DNA of 64,000 nt from CBDBUR01 sp965209065 (lineage in GTDB: Bacteria; Pseudomonadota; Alphaproteobacteria; JAPOUT01; G958296285): positions 124,001-188,000 of the forward strand of contig OZ242373.1 of the NCBI GenBank assembly GCA_965209065.1. Direction: 5' to 3'. The position numbers and the translations under genes are program-made. Below the pieces are notes generated by a model. It saw nothing but the letters and a program-made list of their open reading frames with translations. It was not told the origin of the DNA and did not search any database. Shown in pieces: positions 24,824 through 33,200 of the stretch. Positions within the stretch are counted from its first letter, which is position 1. Every line of letters starts with the position of its first letter.

Positions 24824-26209
24824 TTAGATAACTTCGTCTATTTTAATAGCAATAGAGCGTTTTTGTTTAATGTTAGGGTTATCAAGAATTCTAACAGCAG
24901 TCTTACCGCTATCCTGTCCTTTTTTAATAGTGATAGTATAGACTTCATCAACAAAGTCCTCACCAGCGATGGCTGGGTTAGCACCTGTTCCTTGAAGGCG
25001 GATGCTCACTTGATAATCTCTATTGGCTTGATGGGGCGTGCTTGCCACGAGAACAAACTGCCCACCGGTTGAGGCTTGTGCGTTCTCAAATATAACAGAG
25101 ACATTTCCCTTTGATACAGCAGAAGGAGCAGAGCCTCTTTTAGAATATCTAATTTTGCCTTCAACATCAGCTGCTTGCCAAATATCAGCCACGCCATTGC
25201 TCAAGCTCATTTTGCCGAAAGGCTCAAGGTTAACTAGAGCGAAATCTTTAGGTGTCGCGTTAATTTTACCTGCTTGAAGCGGAAGTTTAATTCTAGCGGA
25301 GAAAGTCATGGGTTGTTCGGTTGTGATGCCTTGCTTGGAGATAAGGTCATCGCGTTCAATGTGTTGCCACTCTGCTTTGAAGTTGAGGAAGCGATGAGGC
25401 TGCCAATCCACGCCCACGCCTGCTTGAACGAGAGAATGGTTTGCGCCAAAGTTATCGCTTTGCCATTGGCTAACATTGCCTTCTAGCTTCATTGTAGAAG
25501 TGAGGTTAAGGTTAGCCTTAAATTCCATGCCTTCCATAGGACGCTCTTGATAATCAATATCTTGGATGGTGTTATGAGCGCCTTGTTTCCAGTCGCTAAC
25601 GGGATAGTAGTAGCTAAAGGTGCTACCGCCCAGCTTGCCGATATAATCAGCACCGAGCACGACTCTTTGATGTCCTGCGTTCAAGTTGGTTTGGAAGAAG
25701 GAGATAAGCCCAAGCGCAGATGCTTTATTATCGCTTACATAGAAGCGTAAGACCCCCCCGAAGCGAACATCATCACGGACGATAGAGCTATCGCTCCAGC
25801 GTGTAATGCCTGACTGAAGGAAAAGGGCATAGTTAGCACCATCGGTCTTGCCTGCGGAGAAGCCGGCAAGAGGAATAACGGCATCTAAATCGCCGACAAG
25901 TCCATCACCTGACACAAAGCGCATTTCATTTTTAATGCGCATAGCGTTTTGAAGCCCGAGCGCATTAGCGATTTTATCAAACCCTAATGTAAGGAGCTGA
26001 CTGCCGCCAATGCTGAGAGCGCAGGATTGATAATCTGCCTTCTCACCGCAACTAGAAGCAACAGAAGAGGCGACCTCTTGAGTGTTTCCGAGTAAAGCGG
26101 AAGTGGTATTTAGCGCACTTTTGGCAGAACTTGTGATAAGCCCAACTGCCAACAGCACTAAAGACGTATAAAAAATAAAGGGTTTCCCCAAACCTATATT
26201 ATGGGACAT
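24824..26209 (-). CDS. Inverse autotransporter (intimin/invasin-type) with one Calx-beta-like passenger
   Basis: After a signal segment (FYTSLVLLAVGLITSSAKSA), residues about 80-320 match the inverse autotransporter beta-barrel: GLVGDLDAVIPLAGF, HQRVVLGADYIG, YYPVSDWKQG and DYQERPMEGMEFKANL, followed by VQAGVGVDWQPHRFLNFKAEW. The C-terminal 110 residues form a single beta-sandwich like Calx-beta (VSVIFENAQASTGG, YQVSIRLQGTGANPAIAGEDF, VRILDN). The barrel-first order is the inverse topology of intimin and invasin, but no LysM or long Ig-repeat passenger is present, so at 461 residues it is short. Function would be adhesion or display at the surface. A strong AGGAGGAG site precedes the ATG. Confidence 0.78.
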   Translation of the reverse strand: MSHNIGLGKPFIFYTSLVLLAVGLITSSAKSALNTTSALLGNTQEVASSVASSCGEKADYQSCALSIGGSQLLTLGFDKIANALGLQNAMRIKNEMRFVSGDGLVGDLDAVIPLAGFSAGKTDGANYALFLQSGITRWSDSSIVRDDVRFGGVLRFYVSDNKASALGLISFFQTNLNAGHQRVVLGADYIGKLGGSTFSYYYPVSDWKQGAHNTIQDIDYQERPMEGMEFKANLNLTSTMKLEGNVSQWQSDNFGANHSLVQAGVGVDWQPHRFLNFKAEWQHIERDDLISKQGITTEQPMTFSARIKLPLQAGKINATPKDFALVNLEPFGKMSLSNGVADIWQAADVEGKIRYSKRGSAPSAVSKGNVSVIFENAQASTGGQFVLVASTPHQANRDYQVSIRLQGTGANPAIAGEDFVDEVYTITIKKGQDSGKTAVRILDNPNIKQKRSIAIKIDEVI

Positions 26210-26234
26210 CTTGTCTCCTCCTATAGCTGTAGTT

Positions 26235-26256
26235 TAGATTCGTAATATACAATCTA
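26235..26256. promoter_or_regulatory. Inverted repeat over the -10 of the inverse autotransporter promoter
   Basis: TAGATT (26235-26240) and AATCTA (26251-26256) form an inverted repeat with a ten-base AT-rich spacer. The right arm is also the -10 box of the minus-strand promoter, so a bound regulator would block it. Candidate operator only. Confidence 0.45.
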
Positions 26257-26278
26257 AATGAATATAAATGCTTGTCAA
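26251..26278 (-). promoter_or_regulatory. Sigma70-type promoter for the inverse autotransporter operon
   Basis: On the minus strand a perfect TTGACA (plus-strand TGTCAA at 26273-26278) is followed after 16 bases by TAGATT (26251-26256). The start codon at 26209 lies about 35 bases beyond the expected transcript start. Confidence 0.6.
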
Positions 26279-26358
26279 GCCAAAAAATAAGCAGTTGAGG
26301 TTTTATGATGTTCGTGTGGAGCGTAGAAAAAATTGTTTTTATTCAAGCATTTACGAGG

Positions 26359-29300
26359 TTATTCGGCAGCATGGGGAATTTCGCGAAGTTTTTCTGCTTG
26401 CCCTAAATCAACAGAGACGATGCGGCTAACGCCTTCTTCCTCCATTGTGACGCCAAAAAGCCTGTCCATTCGCGAAAGCGTGAGGGAGTGGTGGGTGACG
26501 ACTAAGAAACGTGTTTTTTCACTCGCGGCGATTTCAGCAACGAGATTACAGAAGCGCTCGACATTCTTTTCATCGAGGGGAGCATCGACCTCATCGAGAA
26601 CGCAGATAGGCGCGGGTCGCGCCTTGAACGCCGCAAATAAAAGAGCAATCGCGGTGAGGGTTTTTTCTCCGCCCGAAAGCAGCGACATAGATTGAATAGC
26701 CTTACCCGGCGGGCGCGCGACAATATCTAAGCCAGCTTCTAAAATATCGATGTCCTTATCGATGCCTTTTGCTTCTTCTTCAGGGTTGAGGCTAACGAGG
26801 TTGAGTCGCGCGGAGCCTCCGCCGAACAAAGTCTTAAACAGCTTCTTAAAGTTTTCGTTCACAATTTCGAACGCATCTTCAAGCCGCGCACGTCCTTCAT
26901 CATTGAGGGTGGTAATACCTTTGCGCAGTTCATTGATGGCTTTTTGTAAGTTGCTGGCTTCTTCTTTCATTTCCTCGTAGTTTTCGAGCAGGGTTTCGCG
27001 CTCCTCGTCGGCTTGAAGGTTGGGCGCGCCGATGTGCGCACGTTCGCGCTCTAGTTTTTCTAGCGTTTGATCTATGTCGCTTATGGCAGGCAGAGGGCTA
27101 TCGGTCTCCAGCTCCGCCCAACTAGGAACGCCTTCGGGTTCTAGCTGGAAGCTATTTTTAATATCGGTTTTGCGCTCGGCTAATGTTTGGCGCGCGGCTT
27201 CGCACTTAGCCTTCTGGCTCGCGAGGGTTTCCTTCGCCGAAGTGAGCGCCTTTTCTATTTCCTGTCTTTGCTGGCGTTCTTTTTGATAAGCCTTGTCGGC
27301 GTCTTGGTTGGCGAGAGTCATCGCCTCTTTATTTTTTTGCGCCTGCGTTAGCGTCTCGATAAGCGCTTTCATTTTGTCATCAAGTGCTGCAGGTTGAGAG
27401 GCGAGGGTCGTGAGTTCTTGCTCGGTGTTTTTTTGTCTCTGGGTTAAAACGCTCACTTGCTCGGTGTGTTGCGAGAGGTTTTGCTCTCCCTGTTTTTGTG
27501 TGGCGGTGATTTCTTCTCTGCGCTCTTTGCTTTTTTGCATCGCCTGCTTGGCGCGGTTGAGAGCGTCCGTTGCGGTGGATAGAGCCTCGCGTTTTACCAG
27601 AGCTTCGGCTTGCGCGGTTTCTTCGGCTTGCTTGGTGCGGTTGTTGCTTTGAGCCTTATCGAGCTCGACTTGACTTTCTTGCTGGAGGTTAGCGGCTTTT
27701 ACTTTTTCATCTTTGAGTCTGCGCGCGGCTTCATCAAGCGCGGCTTTTTTGGCACTCGCTTGAGATATTTTAGACGCCTCCTGTTGCCACAGGTTACGAT
27801 TGGCTTCGGCGGTCTCGTTGGCTTTAGATAACGCGAGCTTGTGCGTTTCCACTTGCGCTGAAATATCCGCGAGACGCAAGCGCGCTTTATTTAATTCGGC
27901 TTCGGCGTGAAGCTCTGCTTTTTTTGCTTCTTGCGCCTTGGCTTGCATATCGGAGAAAGTTTTCCACTGGGCTAATCTGTTTTGCGTTGCTTGAGCGATA
28001 CGCGGGTCGGCACAAAATCCGTCCCAGCGCCAGAGGTGTCCTTCGTGCGAAACGAGTCTCTGCCCTACTTTCAATTTTTTTTGTAGCTTCGCGCCCTTGT
28101 CTGCATCGACCAAGCCGGTTTGCTCTAACCGCGCGCGCAGCACGAGAGGCTTGCGAATAAATTTGCTTAACGGCTGACAGCCATCGGGCAAAGAGGCTTT
28201 GCCATCGCCCTGCTTGCGGCGAAAGAAAAAGGCGAGCTTCTCGCGTTTGACATTTTCCTTCCAAAAGCTCGCCGAGCCTTCTTCCAAAGATGCCATCAGG
28301 TCATCGCCGAGTGCGGCGGCTAAAGCCTTCTCCAAATTGCGCGAACTGAACCAGCTTGCGCGAATGAGGTCTATCACTGCCTTGCCGGGGTGGTTGCCAA
28401 TATCGGCGAAGAGGTGTCCCATCGCGGCAAGCTCGGCTTGATGTTGCGATGCCGCCGCGCGCGCCTGCGTGAGTGTATCAAGGGTGGTGCGTTCGTTTTG
28501 CTCTTCGGTTTGTTTTTGTTTTTCTATGCCTTGTAGGTTCTCTTCGGCGGTGCGCACTTTTTGGTGTGCTTGGTCTGTTTGCTCTTTTAGCGCGGCGACT
28601 TCTTGGCTTTCGTCATCAAACGAGGCGAATTGCTCTAGCTGGAGGGCGATTTCTTTTTCTTCGTCTGAGGCGGTTTGGAATCTTTTTTGCGCTTCCTCTA
28701 GCTGCTTGTGTAAGGAGAGGGTTTGCGCTTGCCAGTTGGCGTTTTGTTGCGCGGCGGCTTTTGCTTTTTCTTCGGCTTGCTCTAAAGAGAGTTGGGCTTG
28801 GGTGCGTGTTTGTTCGGCGGCGGCTATGGACGCGGTATGATTCGCGCTGTTGAGCTCTAGTTGTTGGCTTTCGTTAGCGAGCGCGCTAATTTGCGCTTGG
28901 CTATCGGCGAGCATTTTTTCTGTATGGCTTTTGTCGGCTTTGAGTTCGTCTTGGCTTTGGGTGAGCGCGGAAATTTTCTCAGCAACCTTTTGGATTTCGC
29001 TTTGGAGCAAGGTGCGTTCGTTTTCTAGCTTCTCGTAAGAGGAGGTGGCGTGAATAGCTTTTTGCCTTGCTTGGGCTAAGAGCGCTTCGGCTTCTTGTTC
29101 GGCTTGCGAGGCGTTTTCAGCGTGAGCGTTATTTTGATTAACGAGGCTATCGGCTTTGGAGCCTGCTTGCTCTGCTTGGGCGAGCGCATCTTTTGCTTTG
29201 AGCCAGCGCAAGTAGCATTTGATACCTTCATTGCGATTTATTTCAGCGTCCAGCGCGCGATAGCGATTGGCTTGGATAGCTTGTTTTTCTAATTGCTTGA

Positions 29301-29913
29301 GTCGGTTTTCGGTTTGCTTGATGGTGTCGGAAACGATATTGAGATTATCTTGCGCGCGATTGAGTTTAAGCTCTGCCTCATGCCGTCTGGTATAAAGACC
29401 GGTGATGCCAGCGGCTTCCTCTAGGATTTTTTTCTTTTCGGCGGGCTTGGATAGGATAATCTGCTCGATACGCCCTTGACTAACGAGAGCGGAAGAATGC
29501 GCGCCGCCCAATAAATCAGCGAAGAATAAATTGACATCGCGCAAGCGCGCGTCCCCGCCATTGATTTGATATTTAGAGCCAGCACCGCGCTGAATAAAGC
29601 GACCAACTTCTATTTCCTGCTTATCGTTATAAGGTTGGGGGGCGGTGCCTTCGGCGTTATCGAGCACGACAGAAACTTCAGCGAGCTCGCGCGGTGCACG
29701 TAGAGAAGTGCCGCCAAAGATAACATCTTCCATCGAGTCGCTACGCAAGGATTTTTTAGAGGTCTCGCCCATCACCCAGCGCAAACTTTCAACGAGGTTA
29801 GACTTCCCACAGCCATTAGGACCCACCACGCCAGTGAGACCGGGCAGAATATCCACTTCCACCGGCTCGGCGAAAGACTTGAAGCCACTAATTTTAATGC
29901 GTTTGAAAAACAT
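26359..29913 (-). CDS. smc: Chromosome segregation protein SMC
   Basis: The 1184-residue SMC protein is the ATPase core of the condensin-like complex that compacts and separates chromosomes. The N-terminal head has Walker A GPNGCGKSNL (about residues 32-41). Two long coiled coils rich in A, E, K and Q flank a hinge around residues 500-640 (IGNHPGKAVIDLI, ALGDDLMASLE). The C-terminal head has the signature LLSGGEKTLTAIALLFA and Walker B PICVLDEVDAPLD. Full length for the family. The DsbA-like gene upstream overlaps its start by one base, a common alphaproteobacterial pairing. No scpA/scpB genes are in the window. Confidence 0.97.
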   Translation of the reverse strand: MFFKRIKISGFKSFAEPVEVDILPGLTGVVGPNGCGKSNLVESLRWVMGETSKKSLRSDSMEDVIFGGTSLRAPRELAEVSVVLDNAEGTAPQPYNDKQEIEVGRFIQRGAGSKYQINGGDARLRDVNLFFADLLGGAHSSALVSQGRIEQIILSKPAEKKKILEEAAGITGLYTRRHEAELKLNRAQDNLNIVSDTIKQTENRLKQLEKQAIQANRYRALDAEINRNEGIKCYLRWLKAKDALAQAEQAGSKADSLVNQNNAHAENASQAEQEAEALLAQARQKAIHATSSYEKLENERTLLQSEIQKVAEKISALTQSQDELKADKSHTEKMLADSQAQISALANESQQLELNSANHTASIAAAEQTRTQAQLSLEQAEEKAKAAAQQNANWQAQTLSLHKQLEEAQKRFQTASDEEKEIALQLEQFASFDDESQEVAALKEQTDQAHQKVRTAEENLQGIEKQKQTEEQNERTTLDTLTQARAAASQHQAELAAMGHLFADIGNHPGKAVIDLIRASWFSSRNLEKALAAALGDDLMASLEEGSASFWKENVKREKLAFFFRRKQGDGKASLPDGCQPLSKFIRKPLVLRARLEQTGLVDADKGAKLQKKLKVGQRLVSHEGHLWRWDGFCADPRIAQATQNRLAQWKTFSDMQAKAQEAKKAELHAEAELNKARLRLADISAQVETHKLALSKANETAEANRNLWQQEASKISQASAKKAALDEAARRLKDEKVKAANLQQESQVELDKAQSNNRTKQAEETAQAEALVKREALSTATDALNRAKQAMQKSKERREEITATQKQGEQNLSQHTEQVSVLTQRQKNTEQELTTLASQPAALDDKMKALIETLTQAQKNKEAMTLANQDADKAYQKERQQRQEIEKALTSAKETLASQKAKCEAARQTLAERKTDIKNSFQLEPEGVPSWAELETDSPLPAISDIDQTLEKLERERAHIGAPNLQADEERETLLENYEEMKEEASNLQKAINELRKGITTLNDEGRARLEDAFEIVNENFKKLFKTLFGGGSARLNLVSLNPEEEAKGIDKDIDILEAGLDIVARPPGKAIQSMSLLSGGEKTLTAIALLFAAFKARPAPICVLDEVDAPLDEKNVERFCNLVAEIAASEKTRFLVVTHHSLTLSRMDRLFGVTMEEEGVSRIVSVDLGQAEKLREIPHAAE

Positions 29914-30539
29914 TAAGGCAGCTCGCTTTCGATAATCTCGCGCAATTTGTTGTAGGGCTGGTTGCCCTCCACGAGCGCATTATTATTGATGAGGAAAGAG
30001 GGGGTCGCGCGCACATTATCATTTTCGCCGCGTTGCTTATTGTGATTTAGCCCTTCTAGTAATTTCTGGTTATCGAAGCACTGCCGAAACCGCGCCCCCG
30101 ACAACCCCGCCTGACGCGATATCTTTTGTAATTCGGCGAGTCGGTCTTCGCTATTTATCCACTGGGCTTGTTTCTTAAACAGAATACCTATGAAGGCAAA
30201 GAAGCGTTTGGAGTTCTTACCACTGACACATCGCGCCACCAAAGAAGCAGAGGTCGCCCAAGGGTCAAGCGGAAACTCGCGAAAAATCAGCCTCACCTTG
30301 CCGGTGTCGATAAAATCTCTTTTGAGCTTAGGTAGCGTGAAAAGATGGAATTGCGCGCAGTGTCCGCAGGTCATCGAGGCATATTCAACGATTGTAATGG
30401 GCGCGTTTTCTTGCCCCAAGATCATCTCGGTGAGGGTCATCTCGGTAAGAGTGGGGGACGAGGCATTTACAGGCTTATTTTCACCACAAGAGGCAAGCAT
30501 AAGGGTAAAAGCAAACCCGATGATAAGAAAACGAATCAT
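29913..30539 (-). CDS. DsbA-family thiol-disulfide protein, predicted lipoprotein
   Basis: The 208-residue protein has a signal ending LMLASC (lipobox-like), then a thioredoxin fold with a CGHC active site (about residues 58-61, in YASMTCGHCAQFH), the inserted helical domain, and the cis-proline segment ATPSFLINN. This is the DsbA/DsbG-like thioredoxin_4 type often found just before smc in alphaproteobacteria. It should oxidise or isomerise disulfides in the periplasm, tethered to a membrane. A short TLTEM-TLTEM duplication sits between the lipobox and the fold. The stop shares a base with the smc start. Confidence 0.88.
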   Translation of the reverse strand: MIRFLIIGFAFTLMLASCGENKPVNASSPTLTEMTLTEMILGQENAPITIVEYASMTCGHCAQFHLFTLPKLKRDFIDTGKVRLIFREFPLDPWATSASLVARCVSGKNSKRFFAFIGILFKKQAQWINSEDRLAELQKISRQAGLSGARFRQCFDNQKLLEGLNHNKQRGENDNVRATPSFLINNNALVEGNQPYNKLREIIESELP

Positions 30540-30595
30540 AGAAAATAGTATAGCGAATTCGCGCTTCTAAAATAAGATTAGTTTAAGATAGCAAG

Positions 30596-31267
30596 GTGGA
30601 GAAGCTAACATCAAAAGTTAATATCGTTGTTCCGGTTCTCAATGACGAGGCTTGTTTGCGGGAGTTATTGGGGCAGGTGGCGGGCTTTGAAGTGATTGTG
30701 GTAGATGGCGGCTCGCAAGACGCCAGCGCGGCAGTGGCGCAAGAAGCGGGCGCGCGGGTTCTCACCGAAAGCGGGGGTAGGGGCGCACAGCTCGCTAAAG
30801 GCGCAGGGCAGACAAGGCTAGAATGGCTATTATTTCTACACGCCGATAGCCGCTTGGGCGCGGGCTGGCAAGAAGCCATCGGGTCTTTTATTGCCCGCAA
30901 CAGCCACCCGCTGGCGGTCTTTCGGTTTAAGCTAGACGACCAGAGCTTTCAAGCAAGGCTATTAGAGCGGCTGGTTTATTATCGGTGCCGCTTTTTTGGC
31001 TTGCCCTATGGCGACCAAGGGTTGCTAATACATCGTAGCCATTATCTCAAAGTGGGTGGGTTTCCAAAACAGCCCCTGATGGAAGATGTTGCTTTGATTA
31101 GCCAGTTTCATCGCAAGCAGATTTATTTTTTGGACGTGCCTCTCACCACGCGCGCCGAGCGGTTTAGGCAAAGGGGTTATATCCGCCAAAGCCTAAGGAA
31201 TTTATTTTTATTATGTTTGTATTTTCTAGGTGTCTCGCCTGAGCGGCTTGTCAAGTTATACAGGTAA
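30596..31267 (+). CDS. Family 2 glycosyltransferase, TIGR04283 type
   Basis: The 223-residue enzyme has a GT-A fold start (IVVPVLNDEACLRELL), the VVDGGSQDAS motif, LFLHADSRLG (DxD-like D) and PYGDQGLLIHRSHYLKVGGF with LMEDVALISQ, matching TIGR04283, a small family often annotated with arsenosugar synthesis. The start is a GTG with a weak ribosome site. Its stop overlaps the next ATG (TAATG), and the next gene belongs to the family usually paired with it. No arsenosugar synthase radical SAM gene is nearby, so the product is unknown. Confidence 0.85.
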   Translation: MEKLTSKVNIVVPVLNDEACLRELLGQVAGFEVIVVDGGSQDASAAVAQEAGARVLTESGGRGAQLAKGAGQTRLEWLLFLHADSRLGAGWQEAIGSFIARNSHPLAVFRFKLDDQSFQARLLERLVYYRCRFFGLPYGDQGLLIHRSHYLKVGGFPKQPLMEDVALISQFHRKQIYFLDVPLTTRAERFRQRGYIRQSLRNLFLLCLYFLGVSPERLVKLYR

Positions 31268-31854
31268 TGAGGGTGCGGGTTATTATATTCGCGCGTGTGC
31301 CTTATTGCGGCGCGGTCAAAACGCGTTTGGCGAAAAGGCTCGGTGCGCAAAAAGCCACAAGGTTTTATCGCTTTATGTTGGGGCAGACGATAGAAGCTGT
31401 TATGGGGGAGGAGAGTTATATTGCTTGGACGCCCGATAATGTGTTGTGGCATCAAGGTGTTTTTGCCCTGCCGCCCTTGACGCAAGGCGCGGGGGATTTA
31501 GGAAAAAAGCTAGAGCGTTTGGCAAGAAAGTTTGCGCCGGTTATTTTTGTTGGCTCGGATAGCTTGGCGCTCAATCAGGCGGTGATAAAAAGTGCGCGTC
31601 TCGCTCTGCGCCATAATGATGTTGTGGTCGCGCCTGCGGGAGACGGTGGCTATAGTTTAATCGGGGTGCGCTCGGGGTTTGTGCCTGCGTTCAAGGGGGT
31701 GCGGTGGTCTCACGCGGAGACGCTAAGCGATACTTTGCGTAATCTCAAGCACCAGCGCGTGTGCCTTCTGCCGCCGGTGCCCGATATTGACGAGGCGGAG
31801 GAGCTAGACGATGCGCTCAAGCAGTTCGGCAAGATTACACGGCTGATGGCGTGA
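31267..31854 (+). CDS. TIGR04282-family nucleotidyl/glycosyltransferase
   Basis: The 195-residue protein matches the TIGR04282 (DUF2064) family: VIIFARVPYCGAVKTRLAKRL at the start, then GDLGKKLERL, VFVGSDSLALNQAVI and VVAPAGDGGYSLIGV, followed by a WSHAETLSDTL segment. The fold is that of nucleotidyltransferases related to CofC/MobA. It overlaps the TIGR04283 gene by one base, the usual pair. The 3' end overlaps the convergent moaB gene by 51 bases. Whether the pair makes arsenosugars or another glycan cannot be told here. Confidence 0.84.
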   Translation: MRVRVIIFARVPYCGAVKTRLAKRLGAQKATRFYRFMLGQTIEAVMGEESYIAWTPDNVLWHQGVFALPPLTQGAGDLGKKLERLARKFAPVIFVGSDSLALNQAVIKSARLALRHNDVVVAPAGDGGYSLIGVRSGFVPAFKGVRWSHAETLSDTLRNLKHQRVCLLPPVPDIDEAEELDDALKQFGKITRLMA

Positions 31855-32310
31855 ATCTAAAAGATGGATTAAAATTCCGTCCCACGCATCGCGGCATGCG
31901 CTAGGCGAGCCGGGCAGAGAAAAAACCAGCCGCCCTTGAACCAAGCCAGCCGATGCGCGCGACAAAACCGCAGCCAACCCAACCGTTCGCTCGCTGACAT
32001 TATGAAAAGCGAAAGCAAAGCCGGTTATTTCTTTTTCATAAAGAGAAGAGAAAGCCTCAAAGCTAACATCGCGCTTGGTTAGCCCGGTGCCACCGCTGGC
32101 GATAATCACGTCAATAGCGTCATTCGCGCAAAACTTTTTTGTCTGGTGAATAATTTTCTCTGTGTCATCACGCACAATAACCTTATCAACCACGTGGTGA
32201 CCCGATGTTTTTATTTTTTCTTTTAACAAAGCACCGGCGCTATCGGTTTCTTCATCACGACTATCGGAAATAATTAAAACCGCACACCCTAAAGGAACAA
32301 ATTGTTTCAT
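31804..32310 (-). CDS. moaB: Molybdenum cofactor biosynthesis protein MoaB
   Basis: The 168-residue protein has the MoaB/MogA fold: VLIISDSRDEETDSAGALL at the N terminus, the ASGGTGLTKRDVSFEAF active-site block, and VFSLPGSPSACRDAWDGIL near the C terminus. It adenylates or binds molybdopterin during molybdenum cofactor synthesis. The start is taken at 32310 (MKQFVPLG), which overlaps the uracil-DNA glycosylase stop by four bases; a longer frame exists but runs through that gene's lysine-rich end. Convergent 51-base overlap with the TIGR04282 gene. Confidence 0.9.
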   Translation of the reverse strand: MKQFVPLGCAVLIISDSRDEETDSAGALLKEKIKTSGHHVVDKVIVRDDTEKIIHQTKKFCANDAIDVIIASGGTGLTKRDVSFEAFSSLYEKEITGFAFAFHNVSERTVGLAAVLSRASAGLVQGRLVFSLPGSPSACRDAWDGILIHLLDSRHQPCNLAELLERIV

Positions 32311-33161
32311 TTTATTTCTTCTATCTTTTTTTCTTCTATCTTTTTTTGAAGACTTTGTAAATCTTCCCACGCAAGTTTTTTTTGACTCTGCTGTCGCAAA
32401 AGATAAGCAGGGTGAAACGTCGGCAAGGTATCATATTCCTTCGCACCAATTTTCATTTTTTGCCATTGCCCGCGCAGTTTCGTGATGCCAGTTTCTGTGG
32501 CAAGCATTTCCTTCGCCGCAATAGAGCCGAGCAGTAAAATAATTTTGGGCGCGATGAGTTCAATATGCCGATTGACGAAGGGGCGAAACATTGCGCGCTC
32601 TTCGGGTAAGGGGTTGCGGTTGGCAGGCGGTCGCCACGGCAAGATGTTGATAATATAAACGCTTTCACGCGAAAGATTTATCGCGCCAAGCATTTTATCA
32701 AGCAGCTTTCCCGCTTGCCCGACAAAAGGCACACCCGAGCGGTCTTCTTGTTCGCCGGGCGCTTCGCCGATAATCATCACAGAGGCTTGGGGCGCGCCGT
32801 CAGAAAAAACAAGCGAGCGCGCAAACTTTTTAAGCTCACAATAATCAAACGCCTCTATTTGCTTTTTGAGCTCGTCTAAATTATTGGCTTGGCTTGCGCG
32901 CTGGGTCGCATCGGCAAGCGCTTCGGTAATATCTTTATCTTGCGTTAAAGGCGGCGTGAAGTCTTGAGTCGGCGGCGGCGTTTTTCTTGTTTTTTGAGAA
33001 GGGCTTTGTGTTATAGTTGGCTTGGTATGTTTTGGCCTGTTATGCTTTGATTTGGGCTGAAGCTGATAGAAGTCGGTAGGCTTTTCGGCGGGCACATCGC
33101 GCACGCCGGCTTCGGCAAGCCAAGAGATATAAAAAGCGGCGTCTGTCTTTGTTAAAGTCAT
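32307..33161 (-). CDS. Uracil-DNA glycosylase, family 4-like
   Basis: The 284-residue enzyme removes uracil from DNA. Motifs: GEAPGEQEDRSGVPFVGQAG (motif A), INILPWRPPANRNPLP, LLLGSIAAKEML and the HPAYLLRQ block (motif B). About 85 N-terminal residues are proline, lysine and threonine rich and probably disordered. The whole protein has a single cysteine (C108), whereas classical family 4 enzymes hold a 4Fe-4S cluster with four cysteines; the second pair position reads LPWRPP here instead of a cysteine-containing loop. It therefore looks like a cluster-free branch. moaB follows with an ATGA overlap. Confidence 0.88.
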   Translation of the reverse strand: MTLTKTDAAFYISWLAEAGVRDVPAEKPTDFYQLQPKSKHNRPKHTKPTITQSPSQKTRKTPPPTQDFTPPLTQDKDITEALADATQRASQANNLDELKKQIEAFDYCELKKFARSLVFSDGAPQASVMIIGEAPGEQEDRSGVPFVGQAGKLLDKMLGAINLSRESVYIINILPWRPPANRNPLPEERAMFRPFVNRHIELIAPKIILLLGSIAAKEMLATETGITKLRGQWQKMKIGAKEYDTLPTFHPAYLLRQQSQKKLAWEDLQSLQKKIEEKKIEEIK

Positions 33162-33200
33162 ACAAAACTATAACGCAAGACAGAGCAAAAGGGGAATGAA

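Noticed and set aside
24651..24827. Poly-proline open frame opposite the poly-glycine tract
   Set aside because: It is the complement of the GGN repeat in the lipoprotein gene and has no signal of its own.
28000..28900. Plus-strand cysteine/serine-rich frames opposite smc
   Set aside because: They are antisense shadows of the coiled-coil coding sequence, produced by its biased alanine and glutamate codons.
30400..30450. Short TLTEM repeat in the DsbA-like gene as a possible regulatory repeat
   Set aside because: It is a 15-base in-frame duplication encoding a linker and needs no further explanation.
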